Origin: Filosporella fistucella
Lineage: Eukaryota > Ascomycota > Leotiomycetes > Helotiales
Reading direction: 5' to 3'
Length of the DNA: 64,000 nucleotides
Assembly (NCBI GenBank): GCA_030077755.1
Contig: JAQJZZ010000011.1
Coordinates: forward strand, 1,736,001-1,800,000
Shown: positions 23,177-35,459 of the stretch, piece by piece
Layout: each line of letters starts with the position of its first letter
How positions within the stretch are numbered: the stretch's first letter is position 1
Program-made: the position numbers and the translations under genes
Notes under the pieces: model-generated
Databases searched by the model: none
Seen by the model: the letters and a program-made list of their open reading frames with translations, nothing else
What the model was told of the DNA's origin: nothing

Positions 23177-23887
23177 TCAACGAAGCCGTCCAGAAGTCTC
23201 CCGATACAACCTCGAGATTTCCCCGACGACCTTCGCTGTATCTTTTTCCGCCGTAGGAAGTCGGTGCCCCAAGTCAAACTCATACTTCCGCGCCGTTCTC
23301 TTATCAAAGCTATCTTGGAACAGCGCTCTACTCTCTTCCCGAAATGGATCCTCGGTGCCAATTATATGAATGCTAGGGATGCGGATCAACTCACCCATTT
23401 CCTCCAAGCTCAACTTACTTGTCAATGGTGGGTACACTCCATTCAAAAATATGCCAAATTTGAAGCCAGGTCTTTTGGGGTCATCTTGCTCTCCTCTCTT
23501 GTTGCGAAGTTGCTGCTCAAGTAGAAGTCCGGCAGCACATTTGGCACCTTGCGAGAAGCCCAGAATTCCAACAAAATTGCGATCTTTGTCAGACAGGACG
23601 TTGGATATTACTTTTCTAGTCTCTTCGGGCATATCATCTCGTCCCGGAGCAGTCCACCGGAAAAATGGGCCACAACCTTCGAAAACAGGTATTACACCAG
23701 GACCCGCTGGGGCCTCGAATGGGGCATCGATGAAGAGAAACTCGAAGGAGGCGGAGAGCGTACGCTGGAGTCGGATCGTTTGGATATTGAAGATAGTCTT
23801 GTTTGTCCCACCACCGTGCAAGCAGAGGATAACTGGCTTCCGTAGGGAGTTACTGGCGGGGTTTATGGTTCCGTGTTGGATCGTCAT
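23177..23887 (-). CDS. FSH1-type serine hydrolase (236 aa core)
   Basis: Alpha/beta hydrolase of the family named after yeast Fsh1 and related to human OVCA2; fungal members include thioesterases acting next to polyketide synthases. Single exon with start chosen at 23887 (MTIQHGTINP). Seen: an early ILCLHGGGTNKTIF loop, FIDAPFEAPAGPG, the nucleophile elbow GILGFSQGAK with Ser112, IIGTEDPF with Asp180, and DLGHRLP with His208, a complete triad in the usual order and spacing. The substrate is not predictable; no polyketide synthase lies in the window. The frame stays open for 102 further codons upstream to 24193, encoding a basic Ser/Asn-rich stretch, so a longer form is possible. Confidence 0.88.
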   Translation of the reverse strand: MTIQHGTINPASNSLRKPVILCLHGGGTNKTIFNIQTIRLQRTLSASFEFLFIDAPFEAPAGPGVIPVFEGCGPFFRWTAPGRDDMPEETRKVISNVLSDKDRNFVGILGFSQGAKCAAGLLLEQQLRNKRGEQDDPKRPGFKFGIFLNGVYPPLTSKLSLEEMGELIRIPSIHIIGTEDPFREESRALFQDSFDKRTARKYEFDLGHRLPTAEKDTAKVVGEISRLYRETSGRLR

Positions 23888-25406
23888 AATTATCTCCGAG
23901 ATCTGTGAGTGATTCGGAGTTTCGGACGTGTGGATGGGCTGGATTTCAAAGATACGCTGGAAAGGGTACAGTGATTTTGAATCGGTGATTAGGTTTATTC
24001 GATCGGAGAGTAGGTAACGAATGATTGAATTCCTCGGGAAGTTGTTGTTGCGGCGTGGTAAGGACTTTATGGAAGACCGTGATGAAATTGTCGGCTTCGG
24101 ATTTCGGCCCGAAGATTGAATGAAGAACGATTTGGAGAATGATGGTCCCTTCAATATTCTGATTCCGAAGGTATTTATTGAAACGGCATACATGCTAGAG
24201 TTTCAATTCACGCCGAGCACCACTGATATAGAAACTCGAAGAAGTTGCAATAGAATATCGGGGAGTTTAGACTCGACTGTCACGTGAACACCTCTTATTG
24301 AAAATGGTAGCCAGACCGGTCACTTTCTTGCAATCCTTGATTCGGTGTTTCACTCTTATCAAGAGTCATATTGTTAAGCATTACGGCCTCCGAATATGTG
24401 AAGGGTGGGAATTGGGTGGCTATAGAAAACACCCCGAATCAATGTAAATTGGGGCACACGAATAATGACTAGTTGAACAATCAAATTCGACGTAACACAA
24501 AGCTATGCGAATACTCTCGGAGATAGAATTGACTGGCCATAAATCATTGTATAAAGGTTTGATGTTGTAACCTTGCCACAAAAAGAACCCTTTAATGACA
24601 GAACAGGGTAATCCTTAGCCTCTTCTCGTTCTTCCATCATGATTTTCACTCAATTACTCGAGCAAACATCGACTATGTGAGATATTTCAGACACTATTGT
24701 GGCAGTGTAGCCTTCTCTGATGTATATAAACAGTGCAACGAGGATTCTGCTTCACGGCGCCTGCCGAGTAATGGCTATAAATTTGAAAGCGTAGAGCCAA
24801 TAATTACTGCAGCCGCTTGCACAAAGCAGAGACCAATAACTTCCGTCAAAAGAAATTTTCAACTTAGTATTAGCCAAGTTACGATGGATATACAGGAAAG
24901 CGGGACTGCACGTAGTGTGCAGAAGCAAAGAGAGGCGATGTTTGACAACTTGCCAAGTGTGCTAGAACACTCGTTCCTGATGTTCATAGCAAGAGCAGTT
25001 CCATTCTATTCAATGCAGAGGCATCGTTGATTATTATTGAATTTGAGCTTGATATTTGATATCCTGAGCATCGTTAGGGAATCGTTAGTGTCCCAGTGAG
25101 AGATATATCTTAGCAAGCAAAATATTCGTCTTGGCACACCAGGACCCCTGACGTTACGTACATTACCTGCCGATGTCAAGTGTAGACACTAACTACACTA
25201 CCTACCCCACCCCACTTTGGGGCCCGACTTTACTACGGAGCTTTTGTGCAATCTCGTCAACACGTCAACACATCAATGCACGGATTGCAACAATTCATCA
25301 TACCTCAAAACGTTGTCCGAGCTGATACATCCTGGCAAGCTCTAAGGCACAAAACATAACATTCCCAAACTTGCTACCGAGTCAAAGTCCCCTGAACGCA
25401 GTCAAC
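23888..25406. other. upstream regions of the FSH1 and nitrilase genes
   Basis: Divergent spacer of 1.5 kb. Bases 23888-24193 carry the open N-terminal extension described for the FSH1 gene. The remainder shows no supported gene. A pyrimidine-light, CACC-rich leader precedes the nitrilase ATG. Confidence 0.45.
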
Positions 25407-26481
25407 ATGCCACCCATTTACAAGATTGCTGTTATTCAGCTGTATCCGAGGGTCAGTTGCATATTCTCTTTCGGCTTCGCCGTGATTTATCTAAGCCGCA
25501 TGATATTGTTATATTTGCTGTTTGAAAATCAGTTGAGCCAGTCATAAGTTTCCTCAACTTCTCGCACGAAGAATCTCCCTTGCATGTCATTTTTCATATT
25601 TTTTGCCTCAAAAGCTTTGAACTTACCCTTTAAAGCCTCTAGCAATAGATGCAAACCATGCCAGTGCAATATCATATATTCGCTCCGCTGCATCTCAGGG
25701 CTGCGACCTTGCAGTTCTTCCAGAATATCATCTCACGAACTGGGTGCCGGATGACCCATCGTTCACCTCCTTGTGCGCGCAGTCAGACAAATATCTCTCA
25801 TCATACCGGGCCTTAGCAAAGACGCTCAATATCTGTATTGTTCCCGGGACAATTGTCGAAAAGCACGAATCTGAACTGCTCAACATTGCCTACTTCATTT
25901 CCAATGATGGCACTATCGCAGGCCGTTATCAAAAGAAAAACCTTTGGCATCCTGAACGACCTCACTTGACGAGTTCCAAACATGCAGCCCATGAAGCCTT
26001 CGATACGCCAATAGGAAAGGTAGGGATGCTAATCTGTTGGGACTTAGCATTTCCCGAAGCTTTCAGGCAGCTTATTGCTAGAGGTGCCAAAATAATTATC
26101 ATCCCGACTTTCTGGACCTTGAGCGACTGTAACGAGGCTGGCTTACAAGCGAATCCACTATCCGAGAAATTGTTCCTTGAGAGCACCTTAGTTAGTCGAT
26201 GTTTCGAGAACACATGTATGATTGTATTTGCCAACGCAGGAGGGCCAAAAGGTAAAGTGAGCAAGGGAACTTATGCTGGGTTGAGTCAGGTAACGGTGCC
26301 GTTCAAAGGTGCCCTTGGAGAACTTGGTATCGAAGAGGGCATGAGCGTTGTCGAAGTTGACATGCAGATTTTGGAGGATGCAGAAGAGAATTACAAAGTG
26401 AGGGAAGATATGGCGAACGAGGGGTGGCATTATGACTATTCCTTGGACAGACGTGATGCAGATGGCAAAAGCAGGTTGTGA
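25407..26481 (+). CDS. carbon-nitrogen hydrolase, nitrilase superfamily (296 aa)
   Basis: Hydrolyses a C-N bond (amide or nitrile) of an unidentified small molecule. Exon 1 is only 45 nt (25407-25451, MPPIYKIAVIQLYPR). A 184-nt intron (25452-25635, GTCAGT donor, AAG acceptor) leads to exon 2, 25636-26481, joining in phase 0 as QLYPR-PLAIDANHA. The catalytic triad is visible: Glu45 in LAVLPEYHL, Lys115 in GRYQKKNLWHPERPH, and Cys149 in MLICWDLAFPEAFR. Length is normal for the superfamily (about 270-310 aa). The WDLAFPEAFR and KNLWHPER wording suggests the amidase-like branch, not a true nitrilase, but the substrate cannot be read from sequence. No signal peptide. Confidence 0.9.
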
Positions 26482-27768
26482 GGCTGCATCCACCCCAGCA
26501 AGTAACATGTACAAGGAGAGGAAGTGTATCAAACACATATTCATAAGCCAGCTCCCTACAAGCACATGCGCAAATGGCATGATCCGTCTGAATGCAACAA
26601 CAATCCAGATGCGATCTTGACGATACGGCCGTACTATGATCCTCAGATTCCATCTCGTCTCCGACAAACCCGACCTCTGACGACGTTCCAAGGAGTCTTC
26701 ATGTACGAAGATACCAAGTGAAACAATCCCCGGGCCGAGATTCACCGCCAACAAAAATATGTCGTTCTAATCTCCAAATCTTTGTTCGACCTGTCTCACA
26801 GACTTCCCAATCCAGCATCCGAGTCCAGGATTCCCATTATGTTACCCACAGACGCCTGCGTTTCCTAATCGGAATACACGAAGATCGAAAGGGGAACCGA
26901 GCTGCCAAGAGCTCGTATGGGGTTATTAAGCGCGCTTCCTGAGATCAGCCTCTTGATTCCATGTTCATTCCTGCCCTACCTAAGTTGCAGTGGCTTCGGG
27001 CTTATCACTTCTTGGGAAGAGACTACGGAGTAATCTCAAACTTAAAAGCAGTGATGAAGGACATTTAGGACCACCAAAAAACTACGATTCGTCGCTCCAG
27101 AAGCTTCGGCCATAATTTTCCCAAGAGAAATAAATTGTGCTATAAGTCCCACATTATATTGATTGCATTGACGACCATTCAATAGCGCAGGTCATCTAAT
27201 CTCAATATCTCCTTCATCGTCTAATCAAAAAACCAATAAACATCAAATTTCAAAAAAGCTTATTCAACTTTCTCCTGCATCTTGTTGCACATCTGTTATT
27301 TTTTAATTTAATTTTCCCGATGCTTAAGACATCGAGAGCCCTATCAATTCAGAATCTCGCAACTTTCCCGTATCCATCTCGGGCCTTTTGAAAATGGGAA
27401 ACCAAGCCGCGATCAAAGACCACCAATGCTTTATGCTCCATTTTTCTAATCATACAGAGGACATGCATGCTCCCTTTCCCAATGATGAATGCATGAATGC
27501 AAGAACGCCAGTAGCCACCGCAACCACACCTGTCAAAAATTCACCCGCATGCTTCAAAATGAGCAATGATCGATCCAGGAACGCCAATTCCATGCAGAAG
27601 AAACCGATTTCCACGCTTTGCGCAAAACAAAGGCTTTTTTTTTTTAGAATTGGATACTGTCTCCGCTGTGCGAGAATGTTAAGAAAAAGAAATTCATGTG
27701 ACATCAGGGTATACTTAAAACAACATTCCAAACATTTTCTTCACGTGTCTACGCCGTAAGGTTTCGGT
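26482..27768. other. intergenic between convergent genes, no gene seen
   Basis: 1.3 kb spacer. It contains a T11 run near 27638 and A/T-rich patches around 27220-27320. Short frames lack recognisable content. Confidence 0.5.
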
Positions 27769-30101
27769 TCAGCGGGCCGCATCTCCACCAAGTGCCCTCA
27801 AGTAGCCATTCTTGAGAATGTCATGGAGATTCTTGAATCGCGTAACTTGAGAGCCTGCAGCGCTGTCTCCTTCCTTCCTTTCCTCCCCAGTGAGATCCCG
27901 ACTCTCTCCAGTTGCAGTAGCAAGGTCGGCTAGCTGTTGAAGATTTTGGTCGGCAGTGGATGCATGTTTGCCCTCAGATGTTGAAGCAACAACTCCTGTT
28001 ACACCCCGTATCTTACTGGAAACCAGCTCCCGGACAGCCGCAGTCCAGGTTGAAGGGGCGATGCGGTCTTCTAGGAGGGACTTCAAGCCGATCTCCGCCT
28101 TGTCTTTGGTTGTTGCATGCTCTCGCAATTCAAGAAGCGTGAGTGCAGCTAGTACAATGAAGTGATGATTTAGAGGGCAGATGAGACCGGGATTCTTCTT
28201 AAGCTCATCGAGAAGCTTAAGTGCTGGGGTTAACAAATCGACAGCTTCAGCGTCTCGGTAAACGAGCTGTTCAATGGTTCGCAAATACCAGAAAGCGAGG
28301 TGAAAGATAGGAGTATTGACGTCCGCGAACAAAGAGTCAGGTAGGCTCTCCCTAACACGCTCAAGCGATCCACGAATAAGCTGTCCATACATAGACATCG
28401 CAGGAGCAACATCAGTGTATTGTGCACTTTCCAATCTTGCGAAAGTCTCTTGACCAAGGATGATACATAAGCCTAGATTGTGTCAGTACCAAGTTATTTT
28501 TGGAGCTCTCATTGACCTACGCATTGTTTGGTAAACTGTATCGCCTAGCAATGCTAGGTCCTCGCTACGCATAGAAAGACCCTGGTCGGGAATCAGATGA
28601 GGAATTGATGATCCAGATGAGTTGAATCTGTCCATAGCGAAGATTATCCACCAAAGTCGTCTCGCAATCTTCTCCTCCGAGTCAATATCTGCAGACTTGC
28701 TCAACTCAGTGCGGAGATGAATATTCATAGAGTAAGCGAGTGCAACGGCACTTCCAAGCCAAATGGCCGGAAACGGTCCTTGATGTGGTTGCAGAGGATT
28801 TGGGGCAATGTTACCATTCTCAATGGCCATTAGCAACATGCATTGTAGGTAAATTAAGTCTGTTGTGAATGGACGGGGAGCAGGGCATCTGGATTGAAAG
28901 GTTGCCAAAAGTTGTGACGCCTTCTCAATGCTTTGTGATCCAGAGGGTTGTCGATCAACAGAAAGAAAGGAGCGGAGAGCTGCAGAAAGTGCTTCATAAA
29001 AGGCATCCCTGAGAATTGGTGAAACCGTCGCTACCATTGTTTTGATCTTCTCCCTTGCACTTGGTAGCATTGGATATAGAGGGTGAATGATGGCATAGTA
29101 ACTAGACATGTTAGCAGGCTGCCATTCATACCAAAGGATTTCCATACCTGTCAATCACAGATTCGTCCCACTCAGATGTAGAAGTGATAGCACTCGTGCC
29201 TTGAGCCATGCTGTCAAACGAGCCTTGTTGGTGTTGTTCGGGCGCAGATCTCCAAATCGGAGAAGGCTGAAGTCCGTTCGGCGAATAGTTTGGGTCCCTG
29301 AAAGAGGTGTTCTGTGGAGAATAACCTGGGGCGACTGGAGCGTGTCTTGGACCTTCCGCCGCGTTCCAAGCGCCGAGAGAACGTGTTGTTTGAAAAGGGG
29401 AACCAAACTCGTTGGAGTTGGAATATGTGGAGTAGGATCTCTTTGATAGTGGTGGATTGTCATCAGTTGTATACTCAGCTGATGGGCGGCGTGGGACGTC
29501 ATTTTGCGCCAAATATGGTACTTCACCCGCCTGCATTGCTCCTTCCAATGTGTTTAGTCGGTCTGCTAACTCTTTGATGTAGCTGAGAAGTTCAGTCAGC
29601 GGATTCTCCAAAAAAATTGGCCGCATTAACTCACCCCTTAGAAGGGCCACGCTTCATAGGAACCCGACTGAACTGGCACCTAGTTCCGACACGCTTACAG
29701 TTTGTACATTGCTCATCTGAAGCCTCGTCTTTCGCATCACATCTGATCTTTTTGCGCCTGCACTCGTCACAGGCCCTCGACACCTTTGTCCTCTTCCTGG
29801 GCACCATTGATCCATCTGCAGCTGTATACTGGCCACCCATCTGATCAACGGGAGCATGGCTCTGCTGATTATGACCAGCGTGAGCTTGATCTTGTTCATA
29901 GTGGTTACCACCGTCATGTCCATGACCTGGGCCTCGAGGATCCGCCATACCACCTCCTTGAACGTTGTTCATCATAGGCGCAAGGCCCCGCGACAATTGA
30001 GCCGTCAATTGAAGCTCATCTGGATTCGGCGGCGAGGGATTGAAGTAGTTACCTCCTGCACCATCGGCAGGGGCAGCGTTGGGACTTGGATACTGTTGCA
30101 T
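27769..30101 (-). CDS. Zn2Cys6 transcription factor, Rgt1-like DNA-binding region (728 aa)
   Basis: Nuclear regulator of the Gal4 class. Exons: 30101-29635, 29582-29148, 29101-28521, 28472-27769; introns are 52, 46 and 48 nt, the last two with CTAAC or CTGAC branch sites. Residues 1-100 are Gly/His/Gln-rich. The binuclear zinc cluster is at 111-142: C111-X2-C-X6-C-X10-C-X2-C-X6-C, preceded by PRKRTKVSRA. It is followed directly by SRVPMKRGPSKG and, across intron 1, YIKELADRLNTLE, a linker and coiled coil that I associate with the Rgt1 branch of glucose-transport regulators. The middle-homology region contains YYAIIHPLYPMLPS, SAVALAYSMNIHL and RRLWWIIFAMDRF, normal for fungal-specific factor domains. 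Target genes are unknown; the Rgt1 label is tentative. Confidence 0.9.
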
Positions 30102-32960
30102 CTTTTCGTCGTCAAGTCATTCAGTTCAGCTTCATAAACAGTTCGTCATCGACGCGGACCAGCGGGGTACTGCAGCCTGGGGAACAGTCAGTGTTGATAT
30201 TGAAGTACCGTCCCGGACTATATTGCTTCGGTAGAAAAGGTAGAAAGAGAGCTGTCGCAAAACGCGACAAGGTACAGGCAGCTTTCACGCCACGAATTCT
30301 GCCTCAATGAACTTACTAGTTGGATGCGCGGCTGGCCACACAATATGCGATCCCAACCGTAACAGCAAACGGCGCAACAATGCAAGATTGATGGCACAGT
30401 AATGGGGTGCGGGATGATGGGGTGTATTAGGATTGACGGTCTTTCGGTGGGACTTTTATGCGTACCGAAAACGCGATGTGGATGTGCAAGGGAAGGGAAA
30501 TATTATTATGGTTTGGGAACGGGAAACAGGAAGTCCAGGGCCGTTTATTCGCTCCTCGCTTAGCGTCTAACGCTTTTGGTACTAGCGTGGTTTATTTGCC
30601 CGTGACCCTGTAGATTCAATCATACTGGGGGTGAAAGGGCGCCTGGCATGGAGGTAGACCCAACTCGAAAAAGACGGAGCACTCGAACTCGTGTGTGCTG
30701 CTGAGGTATGTGTGTATCTATGCTGGCTGAGGCTTTGGGTTGAGGATTCTGGTACGAAATCGAGCTGGAATTAAAGGGAAAAGGTCAAAAAATTATTCCA
30801 AAATAATGATTGCAACAATTCGGATTTCTACCAGACACGCCTGTCTGCGCCGTTCTCGCTCTTGCCTGCTACTGTACCTTACCGCACCTACTCTAAGGTA
30901 TGGATAGTGCGGTCAATACAATAGTATCCGGACTGATTCCGTGGCTTTGTTCAACAGCAGCTTGGGCTTGTGCCTGTGCTGGGAGATTAGCTTTATGGCC
31001 GGGATGCTGGATTAGGGCAGTTGGGATGGGAATAATGGGGGTCAATGCCTTCTTGTTATCACCCTCGAGTCGTCTCGACTGCTGCTTACGAAGTATTGCG
31101 TCCTTTAACGGAAATCTGGTTGCTCCTTATCCTGCTGCTGCTGCAACTGTTAATACCTACAAACAACAAAGTGGCGGCCACCTCAGCAATGAAATTGTAT
31201 GCTGGTACAGTACATCACTCAACTATGGTACCGGACGGTAAGATCAGTCTGGGGAAATCGACCGCGGGGAGAGCCAGTTCTAGATGATCAATATCAGGTT
31301 TACGATCACGGGGGACGGTTTGTTAGAGGGGGTCTTCGGAGGATTTCTATATCTCTGCATGTTTTTAAAGCCTGACCAAAAAGCTTCGGAGCCCCGGGGT
31401 CAATCTGCTGCCCTGATCACCAAGGCTTTGGCACTTACTCCCTTGACCTCGCTCCATCTATTGGACAGCTTGTTGAAGCATCCTGCCATTTTTTTGCCGT
31501 TTTCTTCCTGTTTGTCTCTGGAGACGAGCACATCTTCTCCACACATTCTTCAAACGATGGCCGGAGTTGGTACACCCGTGGCCTTTCTGGATTTTGGTCC
31601 AGGACTTACTCGTTAGGAGGATGAGCCTAAAAGTCCCTCCTATCCTGATCATTCATTGTTGTCGAACCCTGGTTCAGCAATCATTCTGCCGCAACAAGTA
31701 GCCTGTTACCCCGGATGAACAGAGGATATTCCGTGTCAACAGAGTAATATTTGCGGGAAGCATCATGCGCCGTAAGTCATGCTGTAACCTTCAACCTTCG
31801 ACCTTCCACCCCACACGCTCATTCATTCCCGGCGGGGAACAATTAATTCGTGCTCAATATCAGATTCAAAGTGCTGCTCCTTGGCACGGCACAAAGCTAC
31901 AAAGAAGGAGGGGAAAGTGAGGAGGAAACATGTACAAAGTAGCCACTCGGCGAAATACCTCCCAAGTTCTTCCTGCACCGAGGAACAGAAAGCCTACTTC
32001 CGGGAACAACAAGGATTTCTTGCGGCTACAAGCTTTCGTCGCTCCTCAATCCAAGCTTCTCCAAGGATGTGCAATCCATGCTGCAAAGCGAACACAGCAA
32101 GATGGCTCATCTCACGATACTCGAAAGCAAGTTTCATCGGCTGGATCGCCATTGTTTCCCGGCAAGATCGTGCATTTGAGATCACCCCTCATTGTTCCTT
32201 CTTCGGCCTCACTCACTTCTCGCCCATGGGTATTGAGGGGTGGCTGTAGTAGTGTATGCATGTCATTTGATCAGAGGGATCAAGGGTGCACACAATCGAC
32301 AGCGTCGGCACATGGGATTTTAGAACAAATAGTCAACCGGCAGTCAACACGGCGTCATGGTTTTCACCCCTCTTTCCTGGGTGGTAGCCATCGAGTCCGT
32401 GTCGGTCAGGAAGCGGCAACGTGGGATGAGGTAGGCTTATTTATTCTCATGTAAGTCAGCGCACGACATTTTGAGAACAAAGGGAAGTCGGGGTGTATTT
32501 CGGGCATCGAACTTGCTTCTTTGTGTTTTGTCTCAACACTAGTGGTTGTTCTCTATCGGCGGACAACTCCGCTACGATCAAAGGTCCGTCAAATGATTGA
32601 TGGTGATGTACTGTAACCTGAAATCCTGCTGATCACGGGTAATGAATTGCAACTGGATATTTCAAGGTAGGCAAAATTACTATCTTTCCTGAAAAATGCC
32701 TATCTTTGGAATTAGAAGAGAAAAAATGATTGGAGTGGTGTGTATGTTGGAGACAATGGTCAAGTGAGTCAAGATGATCAAACGATATGTTTGTGCTGTA
32801 TAGCAATATATAACATTGAAATGTAAATCAAATTCTATAAACAGTTTCCTGGGTTCCAAACCCCAGTTCTGTTGCTCTATACAAAAAAGTCATCGAGTCG
32901 TCGGCGGATACATCCAAAGAGATAGTCATTCGTCGAAGGCCTGCTGCCTATCTCCTCGTG
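30102..32960. other. 2.9-kb spacer: upstream region of the Zn2Cys6 gene and 3' flank of the copper-fist gene
   Basis: No supported gene. Several frames up to 174 codons on the + strand (for example 31930-32454) have composition typical of non-coding sequence and no splice partners or motifs. A GCACCTACTCTAAGGTA element lies at about 30884-30900. The length is consistent with a large regulatory region for a transcription-factor gene (inference). Confidence 0.45.
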
Positions 32961-34494
32961 TTATTGTGCCCAAACATTCTCTTCCGAAATATCACTACGC
33001 CCATGATTCATTGAGATTCCATTCGCAGGGTACGAGCCCATCCAGAAAGCATCATTCTCTTCTTCAGTGGTAAGAAGTTGGAAATTCGTAGAGTCATCAA
33101 ATGGCGATGAAGTGGGTCCACGAGTGCAATCATTGCTGTAGATTGGGAGACCATGATTGCCGTTGGCGTACCCGTTTGGTGGTGCTGTAGCTTTCATGAA
33201 AGCCTCCATATCAAGAGTATCCAAATTATTGCCAGCCAGCATCTGTGCCTGAGGGAGGCCAATGTAGGATGATGCAGTGCTCAATCGGTAGCTGTCAATG
33301 TCACCACCAAAGTCGGAGGTGTCAAAATCAGATCCATATTGCTTGTGGAGCAGAGTCGGCCGTGTACCTGTGTTGTCGCTGAGTGGTACGAAATCTTCGA
33401 CCTCTGAGATCTCTCCAGATGTAGATGTAGTGGTCAGCGCAGGCTGATCAATACTGCTGAAGTCAAATCCGGTAAAAGACGGGGCTTGGCTGTAAGACGA
33501 GGCGGCAAAGTTGTCGTTATTAAAGTCAAGACCATCGTAGTGGGACCAATCGATTGAGGCTGAGCTCAAACCAGCAGAGAACATTGGTTGCTCATGGTCT
33601 GGAATTGCTGAGAAATTATCCATGCTTTGCAAAAAATTGTAGTCCCCAGGAATACTCGACAGATCTAACGGTGGCAACTGCCCATTCAAAAGATCTAAGT
33701 TGGACGTAGGACCTTGAAGGGGAGAGCCATGCTCAGACTTGACCATTCGTTGTTCCTGTTGGGCGCTAACCATCGAATCCTTGATGTGGGAATCACTATG
33801 CAATGCATCAATGGTATTTGTATGTGGAAGGTTGTCCACGGATCTGTTAGCAAGACCTGATTGCGACAAGCTATGACCGCTGGTGGTATGGGCTCTTGGA
33901 ACCACGTATGGCAATCCGCATTTATGGGCCATGTTGTTGTGCTTATGCACAGGTTTGTGGTGGCCATTGGTGAAGATGGTGAGGCCTCCCTCAGACTGAG
34001 CAGTAAGGGCACGAGGTCTCCGCTTCTCGTTGAGCGGAGCTGAAGAGGAAGAAGCCTCGTCAGAATCAGATTCCGGGACCGGGTCCAGATGTTCTTTCTT
34101 AATGGCACAGGAGCAACGGGCTCCATGGCTGCAACAGCAGTTGTCTGCTATATTAATGATCAGAAACTGCTGCCGAGATGCCTCAATGTTCCCATGAAAA
34201 GCTCACCCTGAGTATCACCATCATGCCCACAAGCGGCCTTGTTATGTGCCTTGTCGCCGCCACAATCGCAGCGGACATGCGCTGAACGAGACTTGCGTAG
34301 AGTTCGACAATGTGTGCATTGTGAGACTGGCCGGCCCTGGGTTGGAGACATTAGTAGGGCCCCACATTGAGAAGATCGAGAAAATATACCTTCTTATTGA
34401 TATGCTGCAACGGACGGTCAGAGTGTTGACAGTTGCTGACACGATGGCCGCGGACACAGGCCTCGCAGGCGTATTTCTCACCCTTGATCAACAT
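32961..34494 (-). CDS. copper-fist transcription factor (472 aa)
   Basis: Copper-responsive DNA-binding regulator of the Ace1/Mac1/Cuf1/GRISEA class. Exons: 34494-34390, 34336-34207, 34144-32961; introns are 53 and 62 nt. The copper fist is split over the first intron: MLIKGEKYACEACVRGHRVSNCQH, with zinc ligands C10, C13, C22 and H24, then KKGRPVSQCTHCRTLRKSRS, where the KKGRP minor-groove motif spans the splice, then HVRCDCGG. A Cys-rich patch (DNCCCSHGARCSCAIKKEH) starts exon 3 and resembles copper-binding CXC arrays. The remainder (about 330 residues) is Ser/Asn/Asp-rich and probably an activation region. Activator versus repressor, and copper-uptake versus detoxification targets, cannot be decided from sequence. 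Confidence 0.94.
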
Positions 34495-35020
34495 CTTGAT
34501 GTGGAGAAGGTCGTCGGAGAGGATATAGGAGGGGTGGTGGCGAGCCTGAAGACCGAGGGTGGTCGACCGACCGCCTGAAGAAATGAAATACGTTCAAGAT
34601 GAAGTAGTTAAATTGTGTGCAGTCAAGGAAGACTGCGGAGTCGGGAACCGAGTCGCAAAATTTGTAACAAAGTAATAAAGAGATGTTCGTTGGGATAGGT
34701 ATATAAAACTCCGTTCCTGGTATATGCAATTACTCCGAGCAGTAGAATCCAACGCCTGACAGATGCGGAAGAGAGGAGAGGAGAGTGTTGAGATACAGAT
34801 GGCGAAGAAGCCTTGCACCGAACGGCGCCGGCTGAGAAGCAGGACACCGAATGCCGGTTTGGGCGACCAAAATAAGAGGATCAACCCTTTGATTTCACGA
34901 TTTGGAAAAGGAAGCTTTGAGAGAAGAGACAAAGTGGGTGAGGGTTTTGAATTATAGGAGCGTACGGTAGCCGGTGCAGTGGGGGTGCGCAGGTTTTCTA
35001 ACAGCCCTGCCCTGCTAAAG

Positions 35021-35037
35021 GTAGGTAGGTAGGTAGG
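35021..35037. repeat. (GTAG)4 microsatellite
   Basis: Four GTAG units. Related TAGG/TACC tracts recur within the next 120 bases, including TTACCTAGGTAGG at 35110-35122. Confidence 0.85.
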
Positions 35038-35175
35038 AAGAGTAGGTAACTACATTACATTACCTACTTACTATTTTACTTTACGAGTAACCAAACGGCC
35101 TAGCCTACCTTACCTAGGTAGGTAGGTATCCTACCTTACCTTTCATACCAAACAAGTGCAGCGTGGGAAATTGGC

Positions 35176-35196
35176 GGTGGTGGTGGTGGTGGTGGT
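35176..35196. repeat. (GGT)7 microsatellite
   Basis: Seven perfect GGT units, followed by GTGAGA-type repeats at about 35284-35312 and a TCTGTCTGTGTGTGT tract to about 35331. Confidence 0.85.
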
Positions 35197-35438
35197 GTCG
35201 GTGTCTGGCGCTGGTTTGTTGGCGCAGCGTGCTGGTGCTTTGGACTCAGAGTGGAGGTGGGTGAGAGGTGGGTGTGGACGGGAGTGAGAGTGAGAGTGAG
35301 AGTGTGGGTGAGTGAGTCTGTCTGTGTGTGTTTGCTGCTCGGTGCGGTGTGGTGGGGAGGACGGAGGAAGAAGGAGAGACAGAACAAAACAATGCTTGCT
35401 AGGCTTGAACTGGCTTGAATGGGCTGGTCATGATTTGT

Positions 35439-35459
35439 GGTCAAGGTCAAGGTCAAGGT
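35439..35459. repeat. (GGTCAA)3 short tandem repeat
   Basis: Three tandem GGTCAA units followed by GGTCC. Confidence 0.75.

Noticed and set aside
31930..32454. 174-codon + strand frame
   Set aside because: No motif, composition like surrounding non-coding DNA, and it lies in the presumed regulatory space between two transcription-factor genes.
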